From: Flavobacterium sp. MC2016-06
Lineage (GTDB): Bacteria; Bacteroidota; Bacteroidia; Flavobacteriales; Flavobacteriaceae
DNA: 64,000 bases
NCBI RefSeq assembly: GCF_009711165.2
Contig: NZ_WMID02000017.1
Span: 62,001-126,000 of the forward strand
Direction: 5' to 3'
The stretch's first letter is position 1. Every line of letters starts with the position of its first letter. The position numbers were made by a program, and so were the translations under genes. Under the pieces are notes generated by a model that saw only the letters and a program-made list of their open reading frames with translations, was not told where the DNA came from and did not search any database. Shown here in pieces: positions 9,584 through 17,449 of the stretch.

Positions 9584-10726
9584 TTGAAAAAAGTAGTATT
9601 TCCCGTTTTATTCTTATTGAGTTTAACAGCTTACAAAAACATCGAAGAACCCGAATATATTGATATTCCGGAATTACGAAAACTGTATTCCAGCGGTGAT
9701 GTTTCGTTGTGGCCTGCACCCGAATTACATGAAAATGTAGACAAAAATACATTTCAAGATATTGGAGTGCTTCCCGGCGTTACGTATCCAGATTACAATC
9801 CGTATTCTAAAGAAAAAGAAAGTCTGGGAAAAATACTGTTTTTTGATCCGAGATTGTCTAAAAGCGGACAAATTGCCTGCGCTTCCTGCCACAATCCTGA
9901 ATTGGGATGGACAGATAATTTAACGCGTTCTTTTGGACACGACCGTCAAACTGGAAAACGAAACTCTATGACGATTCTAAATTCTGGTTATGCTAAAACT
10001 TTGTTTTGGGACGGACGTGCTTCAAGCCTTGAAGATCAAGCGCAATTTCCGATTGGTGACCCTTTAGAAATGAACGAAAAACTAACACTTGCTGTAGATA
10101 AAATTGCCAAAATAAAAGGATATAATTCCTTATTTACAGAAGCTTTTGGAGACAAAAAAGTTACTCAGGAAAGAATACAATATGCAATTGCTACTTTTGA
10201 AAGATCAATCAACAGTCCGAAAAGTAAATTTGATCAATTTGTGAGCGGAAAATCAGATGCTTATACCGATTCGCAGGTAAAAGGGATGCATCTTTTTAGA
10301 ACCAAAGCGCAATGCATTAATTGTCATAATACGCCTTATTTCAGCGACAATCAATTTCATAATGACGGTCAGACTTTATTTGGTACCAAAAATGAGGATT
10401 TCGGACGTTACAATGTTACCAAAGATGTAAAAGATATTGGAAAATTCAGAACGCCGACGCTCCGCGAAGCTGTAAACACAAAACCGTGGATGCATCACGG
10501 ACATTTTCCGAGTTTATTGGATGTTGTCGAATTGTACAATCTTGGAAATCCTTCTCCTATTCAGAAAAAATATCTGGGAACAGCTAGAGATTCTTTGATT
10601 CCAAAAGCAGATCCAATGCTTAAAAAATTAGATTTAAGCAAAGAAGAAATAACAGATCTTTTGGCTTTTATAGAAACCTTGAGCACACCAACACGAAGAA
10701 TTATGACACCAACATTACCCCAATAA
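9584..10726 (+). CDS. Di-haem cytochrome c peroxidase (CcpA/MauG family), periplasmic
   Basis: The protein has 380 residues, starting at a TTG codon at 9584 that gives a Sec signal (MKKVVFPVLFLLSLTA). Two c-type haem sites are visible, CASCH at residues 99-103 and CINCH at 244-248. The family signature FRTPTLREAV...WMHHGHF follows near residue 288. The protein should reduce peroxide or carry out MauG-like oxidation in the periplasm using electrons from small cytochromes. It is encoded about 180 nt behind the SusCD lipoprotein operon, in the same direction, with palindromes in the gap, so cotranscription is possible but not certain. The residue after SLTA is Tyr where a lipobox would have Cys. 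Confidence 0.92.
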   Translation: MKKVVFPVLFLLSLTAYKNIEEPEYIDIPELRKLYSSGDVSLWPAPELHENVDKNTFQDIGVLPGVTYPDYNPYSKEKESLGKILFFDPRLSKSGQIACASCHNPELGWTDNLTRSFGHDRQTGKRNSMTILNSGYAKTLFWDGRASSLEDQAQFPIGDPLEMNEKLTLAVDKIAKIKGYNSLFTEAFGDKKVTQERIQYAIATFERSINSPKSKFDQFVSGKSDAYTDSQVKGMHLFRTKAQCINCHNTPYFSDNQFHNDGQTLFGTKNEDFGRYNVTKDVKDIGKFRTPTLREAVNTKPWMHHGHFPSLLDVVELYNLGNPSPIQKKYLGTARDSLIPKADPMLKKLDLSKEEITDLLAFIETLSTPTRRIMTPTLPQ

Positions 10727-10762
10727 TAGTTTGTAAATTGCCCCCAAATATTGCAAACTTTT

Positions 10763-10797
10763 AAGCCTGTTTCTTTATATGGAACAGGCTTTTTTTG
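10763..10797 (+). terminator. Rho-independent terminator after the peroxidase gene
   Basis: AAGCCTGTTTC (10763-10773) pairs with GGAACAGGCTT (10781-10791), with one G-T pair, around a 7-nt loop, and is followed by a run of T. It ends the sigma/SusCD/peroxidase region. Confidence 0.88.
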
Positions 10798-10844
10798 TGT
10801 ATAAACGTATCAAGTTTTTAGATTATAATTGATATAAAGTTATC

Positions 10845-10852
10845 TATATTTG
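10845..10852 (+). promoter_or_regulatory. Putative -7 promoter box upstream of the 10964 gene
   Basis: TATATTTG fits the TAnnTTTG consensus. The nearest upstream TTG is only 13 nt away, shorter than usual. It would give a leader of about 105 nt. Confidence 0.35.
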
Positions 10853-10963
10853 TTTATCAAGACAACTTTTAGCGAATCAATAAACATATTACAACGGAGA
10901 AACTCTTCAAATAGATATGTTATATTAATCTTTATTAAAAAGCAAAAATGTCTTATATTTAAT

Positions 10964-12577
10964 ATGAAAAACATACTTAAAATAACAGTGCTCTTTATTT
11001 TTTTAACCACAAATTTTATGATCGGGCAATCTAAAGATAGTACTTTACAAAAGTTAATTGACAATAAACTAGTTGAACAAAAAGACGTAAAAAATTTTGA
11101 AAATTATAAGGAAAAAATTAAAACACAATCTAATGCTTCCTATTTATATGGTTTATTTCAATCTGAATATAAAAACTTGACTGGACATTTATATTCTGAA
11201 CTAGGATCCTATTTCAGCTTTGAAGAAACAAAACTAAATGACATTGAACAAAAAAAAGTAAATCAAGAACTTACCGATTATCTTTCGAAACTACAAAAAT
11301 GTGAACTTATTAACGATAAGCAATTTCACGAATATCAAACAAAAATCGATGCTAATATTTATGTCTGTAAAATTCAATTCATTTTAGAAATCATGACTCA
11401 ATCTTTCAAAGCTGAATATATGGCTGTTGAAAAATTAAAAGCATTTGCAGACCAACTTAAAGACAAAGGAATAGTTAGTTCGCAATTCGAGAATCTTGTT
11501 ACTTCTATTGATAACGGAAAAATAGAAAATCCTATTGACTTTCTATCCTATTGCAATAATACTGTAGTTATTAATGAAAAGGATTATTCTAATGAACCTG
11601 AAATTTTTTTAGAACTCATTCATAAAAAAACAGGATCCATAATTCCAGAATTAGCTTTTACTGATTTTAATTTTAAAATTGTAATTGATAGTACAACATT
11701 CGATGATAATTTCAAATTTTATGATTTTCTTATTTCTCTTCAATCAAATGGAAAAAATTATAAGCAAAAAAGCTTTTATCGCTCATACTCTCTAACGAAA
11801 AACACTTATTCTAACAGCAAAATAGACTCTCAGGAATATTATCAAATATTTAATAAAATACTAGTAGACGTAAAGTCTCCTTACAGACTTCACGAAATTA
11901 AAACTTATAATGATGACAAACTTAATGAAGAAGCTTTTGGTATAATGGCATTAACAAAAGAACAAGAAAAAATGCTTCATGAAACAAATCTTTATATTAT
12001 TCCGAGTTATGAAAATTTCAAAAATAAACCTACCAGCATTCAGATTGAAAAAGCAATTGAGGAATATACAAAAACTGGTTTATTTTCAAGTCTAACAACT
12101 TCTCAAATTAATCAAGCAAAAGAAAAAATTGCAGAACAAGATAATAATGATTTCAATGAGATTCTTTCTGCATTTCCAAACATAATTTATTCTTATGATA
12201 CCGAACTTGCAAATCTTGAAGACCCTTATGCAGAATTAATCAAAGAATTTGCTAAAATTTCATATAATGAATTCAAGCCAACAAATATCTCGAACAGTTT
12301 TGATATTGAAAAAGGTAAAAAGACAACTTTAAAATTTAAATTAGGAACTAAATCTTATTCTAAAATATTCAAAATTGATAACGATTGGATTGACTCTGAC
12401 TTTTTTGCTTTTGTGAAAGCTGTGGTGTCTGAAAATAAACTTAAAGGACAGTTTTACGAATTATTCACAGACGGACAAGATGCTCAAGTTATTTATCTTA
12501 CAACGGAACAATATGATTATTTACGAGCTCAAAAACTATTAATTTTTGCAGATCAATGGCAGATGGAAGAAGAATAG
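10964..12577 (+). CDS. Secreted protein of unknown function
   Basis: The protein has 537 residues from the ATG at 10964, chosen because it gives a Sec signal (MKNILKITVLFIFLTT...IGQ). In-frame codons further upstream would precede that signal with a non-hydrophobic stretch of 38 residues. The mature protein is rich in Lys, Glu, Asn and Ile, mostly helical in appearance, with no motif I recognise and no membrane segment. It stands alone between a terminator and a convergent metal-ATPase gene. Its final codons and stop codon lie within a perfect inverted repeat (12552-12602). Locally high AT content resembles orphan secreted proteins of flavobacteria. Confidence 0.65.
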   Translation: MKNILKITVLFIFLTTNFMIGQSKDSTLQKLIDNKLVEQKDVKNFENYKEKIKTQSNASYLYGLFQSEYKNLTGHLYSELGSYFSFEETKLNDIEQKKVNQELTDYLSKLQKCELINDKQFHEYQTKIDANIYVCKIQFILEIMTQSFKAEYMAVEKLKAFADQLKDKGIVSSQFENLVTSIDNGKIENPIDFLSYCNNTVVINEKDYSNEPEIFLELIHKKTGSIIPELAFTDFNFKIVIDSTTFDDNFKFYDFLISLQSNGKNYKQKSFYRSYSLTKNTYSNSKIDSQEYYQIFNKILVDVKSPYRLHEIKTYNDDKLNEEAFGIMALTKEQEKMLHETNLYIIPSYENFKNKPTSIQIEKAIEEYTKTGLFSSLTTSQINQAKEKIAEQDNNDFNEILSAFPNIIYSYDTELANLEDPYAELIKEFAKISYNEFKPTNISNSFDIEKGKKTTLKFKLGTKSYSKIFKIDNDWIDSDFFAFVKAVVSENKLKGQFYELFTDGQDAQVIYLTTEQYDYLRAQKLLIFADQWQMEEE

Positions 12578-12602
12578 ATAATATCTGTCATCTGCCATTG
12601 AT
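12552..12602. terminator. Perfect 14-bp inverted repeat spanning a stop codon, possible bidirectional terminator
   Basis: ATCAATGGCAGATG at 12552-12565 is exactly inverted at 12589-12602, with a 23-nt loop that contains the TAG stop (12575-12577). Only a weak T-rich run follows. It lies between convergent genes, so it probably ends both transcripts. Confidence 0.55.
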
Positions 12603-12610
12603 TTTATAAT

Positions 12611-14623
12611 TTAAAACTTCATTCTCTGAATTCTAACCGCATTCAAAATCGCAAGCAAAGCCACACCAACATCAGCAAAAACTGCTTCCCACATTGTAGC
12701 AAGTCCGCCAGCGCCTAAAAGTAATACTGCTGCTTTTACAACAAAAGCAAGCGTAATATTCTGCCAGACAATCTTTTTGGTTTGTTTTCCAATGTTTATC
12801 GCCATTGCAATTTTACTTGGTTTGTCGTCTTGAATTACAACATCTGCGGTTTCAATTGCAGCATCGCTTCCTAAACCTCCCATCGCGATTCCAACGGTGC
12901 TTAAAGCAATTACAGGCGCATCGTTTACACCGTCGCCAACAAAAGCTACCGTTTCATTTTTGGCTTTAATTTCGTTCAATTTATCGACTTTATCTTCTGG
13001 CAGCAAATCACCAAAAGCATTTGTGATTCCGAGTTTTTGAGCTACAAATTGCACTACATTATTTTTATCACCGCTAAGCATTGTAGTTTTTACGCCTAAT
13101 GCTTTTAGTTTTAAAACCGTAATTTGTGCGTCTTCTTTTATAGCATCTGCAATGGTTAAATAACCCGCGAACTTTTTATTGTATGCAATGGCAATTGTGG
13201 TGTATACAATACTATTTTGGTCGATATCATATTTAATATCAAACTTATCCATCAACCTAAAATTACCTGCAAGCAATTCTTTTCCGTTAATAGAAGCTTT
13301 TAATCCGTGGCCCGAAATTTCTTCTACATTTTCTAATGCAATCGAAGCATCAATTTCACCTACATGTTCATGAATCGCTACAGCAACAGGATGTGTACTT
13401 TTGCTTTCTAGAACATTCACCATTTTTAAGATTTCTTCTTGATCAAAATCTTTCGAAATAAAAACTTCCTGCACTTTAAAAACACCTTCTGTCATTGTTC
13501 CGGTTTTATCCACAACAACATTTTGAATAGTCGCAATACTGTCTAGAAAATTACTTCCTTTAAATAAAATTCCATTTTTACTTGCAGCACCAATTCCTCC
13601 AAAATACCCAAGCGGAATACTTATCACCAACGCACACGGACATGATATTACCAAGAAAACCAAAGCGCGGTATAACCATTCACTAAAAACATAATTAGGC
13701 ACAAAAAGCATTGGAAGTAAACAAATTGCAATTGCCAGATACACTACAATTGGAGTATACACTTTCGCAAATTTTCTAATAAAAAGTTCAGCAGGTGCTT
13801 TTTTGGTTGTCGCATTTTGAACCAATTCTAAAATTTTAGAAAGTTTACTGTCACTATAAGCAGTCGTAACTTTTACGAGTGCAATAGTATTTCCGTTAAT
13901 CATTCCAGCCAGAACTTTTTCACCTTTTACTTTTGTGTCAGGTTTACTTTCTCCCGTTAAAGCTGCTGTATTAAAAGATGCCGTATCTGATAACAATTCA
14001 CCATCTAAACCTAATTTTTCTCCAGCTTTAAGCTGAATAATTGCACCTATTGCAGTTTCTTTGGCTTTTACTTTTGTAGCGATATTATCTTCTAAAATTG
14101 TAACTTCATCTGGGCGTTGGTCTAATAAACTTTTAATATTAGATTTTGCTTTACTAACTGCCAAACCTTGAAACACTTCTCCAATAGAATAAAATAGCAT
14201 TACTGCAACACCTTCTGGATATTGGCCAATCGCAAAAGCTCCGATTGTCGCAATGCACATTAAAAAAAACTCCGAAAAAACATCTCCTTTTACAATGCTT
14301 TCGTATGCTTCTCTTAAAACTGGAATTCCAACAGGAAGATACGCCACAACATACCAGCCGATTCTAACATATCCTGCAAACCAAGACTGCGGAAAATAGT
14401 TGTCAAACGCAATACCGATAAGCAATAAAACAAATGAAATTACTGCCGGCATAAACATCTGAAATAAACTGCCTTCTGTATTGTGTTCATGATTATGTCC
14501 GTCGTGATCGTCATGGTCATGTCCATCATGATCAGAATGTACAGGCTCGTCGTGTGAACAGCAGCAACTCGATTGTTTTATTTTCTTTTTTGTAACTTTT
14601 TCTTCTTTATGTATATGTTCCAT
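12611..14623 (-). CDS. Heavy-metal translocating P-type ATPase (Zn/Cd/Pb type, P1B-2)
   Basis: The 670-residue protein has the full P1B catalytic set: TGES near 223-226, the intramembrane CPC at 328-330, DKTGT with the phosphorylated Asp at about 372, HP at 411-412, and GDGVND near 563-568. The CPC motif together with a late membrane Asp (FADVG) fits Zn/Cd/Pb export rather than Cu. The usual N-terminal HMA metal-binding domain is absent. In its place are three consecutive Cys (20-22) and a His/Asp-rich stretch (residues 24-47) that probably binds zinc. It is the last gene of the efflux locus, about 260 nt after the adaptor gene, and removes metal from the cytoplasm to the periplasm, where the RND pump can take over. 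Confidence 0.94.
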   Translation of the reverse strand: MEHIHKEEKVTKKKIKQSSCCCSHDEPVHSDHDGHDHDDHDGHNHEHNTEGSLFQMFMPAVISFVLLLIGIAFDNYFPQSWFAGYVRIGWYVVAYLPVGIPVLREAYESIVKGDVFSEFFLMCIATIGAFAIGQYPEGVAVMLFYSIGEVFQGLAVSKAKSNIKSLLDQRPDEVTILEDNIATKVKAKETAIGAIIQLKAGEKLGLDGELLSDTASFNTAALTGESKPDTKVKGEKVLAGMINGNTIALVKVTTAYSDSKLSKILELVQNATTKKAPAELFIRKFAKVYTPIVVYLAIAICLLPMLFVPNYVFSEWLYRALVFLVISCPCALVISIPLGYFGGIGAASKNGILFKGSNFLDSIATIQNVVVDKTGTMTEGVFKVQEVFISKDFDQEEILKMVNVLESKSTHPVAVAIHEHVGEIDASIALENVEEISGHGLKASINGKELLAGNFRLMDKFDIKYDIDQNSIVYTTIAIAYNKKFAGYLTIADAIKEDAQITVLKLKALGVKTTMLSGDKNNVVQFVAQKLGITNAFGDLLPEDKVDKLNEIKAKNETVAFVGDGVNDAPVIALSTVGIAMGGLGSDAAIETADVVIQDDKPSKIAMAINIGKQTKKIVWQNITLAFVVKAAVLLLGAGGLATMWEAVFADVGVALLAILNAVRIQRMKF

Positions 14624-14763
14624 GTATGGAGAATTTCAGGTTTTATAACTTGCTAAATAATGTTCTAAATTTAAGGATTTTGTGTCAATTACAATTAAGT
14701 AAAATTGTTTTAATCTCGCAGAAGCTTTTGGTTTTACGCAGATTCAGTCGATTTTAAAAAAAA

Positions 14764-14848
14764 CTTTGCGCCTTCGCGTCTTTGCGAGGAAATTTCGCAC
14801 CGAGATTTAAAAAAACTTAAAATTATAATCTCGCAAAGTCGCAAAGTT
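14764..14848. repeat. CTCGCAAAGACGC-family inverted pair
   Basis: CGCGTCTTTGCGAG ends at 14788 and its approximate inverse TCTCGCAAAGTCGCAAAGTT occupies 14829-14848. The same core is found at 48511-48530 and within the 73-bp array at 61675-62035. It lies in the gap between the adaptor and ATPase genes, which otherwise holds only AT-rich DNA. Confidence 0.7.
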
Positions 14849-14882
14849 GTAAAACCTGAAACTTTAAACTTGAAACAAAAAA

Positions 14883-16127
14883 TTAGTGTTCATGCTCTCC
14901 ACCGCCTTTCATTGCAGATAAAAGATAAAACGCACCTTTGGTAACAATTTTGACATTGGCAGGAATTTCGTCAACAAACTTTACTTCTGTAAAACCTAAA
15001 TCGGTTGTTCCAGGAATGACTTCTATGGCTTTAAAATGAATTTCTTCTTGTTGTTTTTCTTTATTTTCAGATTTTGTTTCTTCGTGCTTTTCTTCTTGTA
15101 AGTACACAAAATACTTATCTGCATTTCTCACAACTGCATCTTTTGGCAATGCTGGAACAGTTGCATTTGTAATATTGATATTGGCAGAAACATACATTCC
15201 GGGAATCAATCCTTTTGCATCTGCTGGTTCTATTTTAGCGTGTACTGCAACTGTTTTACTTTCGTTAGAAAATGATTTATTGATTCCGAAAATCTTTCCT
15301 TTAATCGATTTATTAGATTGATTCGTCAATACAAAATCAATTACCTGTCCTACAGATATTGAACCTAAATCTTTCTCATAAACATTTAAATCTAAATGCA
15401 TCTGACTGTTATCGACAACTTCAAACAAAGAAACTCCTGTTTGTGCATAAGCTCCTTTTGCTATGCTTATTTTCCCAACAAATCCGCTGATTGGCGCAAC
15501 AATTGGCACTAAAGAGGTACTGCCTTTTGTACTAACATTTAACGCTTCTAATTTGTTTTTTGCTGCCTCTGCTCTGGCTCTTTCTGCTGCTAATTTTGAT
15601 TTTACTTCTTGAAATATTTTCCTCGGATTTACATTTTCATCACTCAATGTTTTCTGGCGATTGTATTCTAATTGTAAATACTCAACATTTGCCATAGCAG
15701 AATGATAATCTTCCTGCATTTCAATCACTTCGAGATTCTGAATTGTTGCCAAGACTTTGCCTTTATTGACATAAGTTCCTTCTAAAACAAAAATATCTTT
15801 TACCGTTCCTCCTATCAAAGTCGAAACTTCTGCTGAGTTTTGCGGTGGCACGGTTGTATAACCATTTGCTTTAATGACTTTGTTTAAATTCCTATTTTCT
15901 ACAAGGCCGGTTTCAATTCCAATAGTTTTATATTGAGAAGCTGTTAAAACCGTTTCTGTTTTCTCGCTTTCATTTTCTTCTTGGGCTGTTTCTTCCTTTT
16001 TCTCATTGCAGCTGATTATTGTAATTGCAAAAAGCACAAAAAAATAACGCGGCGCACGCTGAGAAATTAAATTTTGCGGTAAATTATTAGCAAACTTTGC
16101 GGTTAAATAATTATATATTTTTTTCAT
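14883..16127 (-). CDS. RND efflux periplasmic adaptor subunit (CzcB-like)
   Basis: The protein has 414 residues from the ATG at 16127, one nucleotide past the stop of the TolC-like gene. It shows the membrane-fusion layout: a barrel-sandwich half (TLIGGTVKDIFVLEGTYVNKG, shortened), a helical hairpin near residues 140-200 (MQEDYHSAMANVEYLQLEYN), the second lipoyl half (IVAPISGFVGKISIAKGAYA) and beta-barrel domains. A lipobox-like FAITIISC places it in the inner membrane as a lipoprotein. The tail ends in GEHEH and may bind metal. The N-terminus is odd: about 30 polar residues precede the hydrophobic signal, encoded by DNA that resembles intergenic repeat sequence. It links the CzcA-type pump to the outer-membrane channel. 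Confidence 0.9.
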   Translation of the reverse strand: MKKIYNYLTAKFANNLPQNLISQRAPRYFFVLFAITIISCNEKKEETAQEENESEKTETVLTASQYKTIGIETGLVENRNLNKVIKANGYTTVPPQNSAEVSTLIGGTVKDIFVLEGTYVNKGKVLATIQNLEVIEMQEDYHSAMANVEYLQLEYNRQKTLSDENVNPRKIFQEVKSKLAAERARAEAAKNKLEALNVSTKGSTSLVPIVAPISGFVGKISIAKGAYAQTGVSLFEVVDNSQMHLDLNVYEKDLGSISVGQVIDFVLTNQSNKSIKGKIFGINKSFSNESKTVAVHAKIEPADAKGLIPGMYVSANINITNATVPALPKDAVVRNADKYFVYLQEEKHEETKSENKEKQQEEIHFKAIEVIPGTTDLGFTEVKFVDEIPANVKIVTKGAFYLLSAMKGGGEHEH

Positions 16128-16128
16128 T

Positions 16129-17343
16129 TTAATTGTTTTTGATAGTTGGAAATTGAAGTTCAATAGCACTCTGATTATAACTGTGAGTTGCTTCTGCAAA
16201 TTGTTTTTTAATATCAATTGCTTGATTTAAAAAACTGATATACGACCAATAACTCATATCGCCGTTGGCATAACTTTTTTGAGCCGTATTAATAATCTGA
16301 TCTGCGTACTGCAATCCTTCATTTTGGTAGTAATCTAAGGCTTTTTGCTGTTTTTCGAAGTTATTTTGCAACTCTATTTTCTGCAGACTGAATGCAAGTT
16401 TACTTTTATCATAAGCCAGCTTTGACTGTAAAATACTTATAGCAGAGGCTTGTACTTTTGCTGTATTTACACCGCCAAATAATGGAATTTGAAGTCCGGC
16501 TGTAAAACCTTGAAATAGAGATTCTGTGTTAATTGTCTGTGCAAAATAACCCAAACCTAATTTAGGAGTTCGTGCTGCTTTAAAAGTATTTTCCTCTTTT
16601 TCATACACCGAAATCTGCTGCTGGTAATAATCAGAAAGTAAACCTTCAACTCCAGAATTTGCAGATTCTTTGATAACGGAATATTGTAATGCTGTTTGCA
16701 CATCTGGAACAATATTTTCTTCGGTTTGAATAAAAAATTGAAGCTGTTTCTGATAAATTGCTAAATCAAATTCTAATTGTTTCTTTTGAGTTTCAATCTC
16801 TTTTACTTTTGCTTTAGCACTGATTACTTCTATGTTACCACTTTCACCTGTTTGAAAACGCAATTCAGCATTTTTAAGGAACTTGGTATAAATATCGTTC
16901 AACTCCGAATTTAATTTCTGAATCGAAATTCCATACAAATATTGATAATACGCTAATGTCACCGCTTTCTCAATTTCATAAGATGATAATGCTTTTCGTT
17001 TTTCGGCCAGTTTCACCAATTCTTCCTGCAATTGTCTGTTGGCTTTAGTAATACTTCCTATCGGAAAAAATTGCTGAATAGAAATATTGTGATCAAAATC
17101 GACACTATTAAACTGTCCGCCTTGATATTGCACTTGTAATGCGTCTGGCTGAAAAGCTGCTTTTTTTAGCACGGTTTGTTTCTCTATTTCTTTATCGGCA
17201 ATTTTTAAATCAATGTTGTTTGATTTGGCAAGTTCTATTGCTTTTTCTAAAGATATTGTAGTTTGTGCTTGCAAAAAGGTTGTGACCAATAGAAAGGCAC
17301 TTAACTGCAAAGCTCTTATGTTGATTTTATATAGTGTTTTCAT
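16129..17343 (-). CDS. TolC-family outer-membrane channel (CzcC-like)
   Basis: The protein has 404 residues from the ATG at 17343, giving the signal MKTLYKINIRALQLSAF...LQAQ; a GTG at 17364 is an alternative. ISLEKAIELAKSNNIDLKIA at the mature N-terminus and the long helical repeats (AKVKEIETQKKQLEF, YDKSKLAFSLQKIELQNNFE) are typical of OEP/TolC proteins. It should form the exit duct for metal ions exported by the tripartite pump. It is preceded by the pump gene and followed by the adaptor gene at a 1-nt distance, which indicates one operon. Confidence 0.9.
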   Translation of the reverse strand: MKTLYKINIRALQLSAFLLVTTFLQAQTTISLEKAIELAKSNNIDLKIADKEIEKQTVLKKAAFQPDALQVQYQGGQFNSVDFDHNISIQQFFPIGSITKANRQLQEELVKLAEKRKALSSYEIEKAVTLAYYQYLYGISIQKLNSELNDIYTKFLKNAELRFQTGESGNIEVISAKAKVKEIETQKKQLEFDLAIYQKQLQFFIQTEENIVPDVQTALQYSVIKESANSGVEGLLSDYYQQQISVYEKEENTFKAARTPKLGLGYFAQTINTESLFQGFTAGLQIPLFGGVNTAKVQASAISILQSKLAYDKSKLAFSLQKIELQNNFEKQQKALDYYQNEGLQYADQIINTAQKSYANGDMSYWSYISFLNQAIDIKKQFAEATHSYNQSAIELQFPTIKNN

Positions 17344-17358
17344 TTTTTTATTTTTTTG

Positions 17359-17447
17359 TTTCACGCAGATTTAAAAGGATTTAAGCAGATTAGCGCTGAT
17401 TATTATTATCATTTTTTTTAAATTAAATCTTCTGAATCTGCGTGAAA
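17359..17447. repeat. CACGCAGATT-type inverted repeat between pump and channel genes
   Basis: TTTCACGCAGATT at 17359-17371 is exactly inverted at 17435-17447. The arms flank an AT-rich centre that is itself partly symmetrical. It sits inside the efflux operon just after the pump gene and could form a hairpin in the mRNA. Confidence 0.75.
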
Positions 17448-17449
17448 AA

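Noticed and set aside
9405..9752. 115-codon minus-strand open frame across the palindromes and the peroxidase start
   Set aside because: The frame consists of translated palindrome arms (FVKVLNFDK repeated) and antisense peroxidase; no coding signature.
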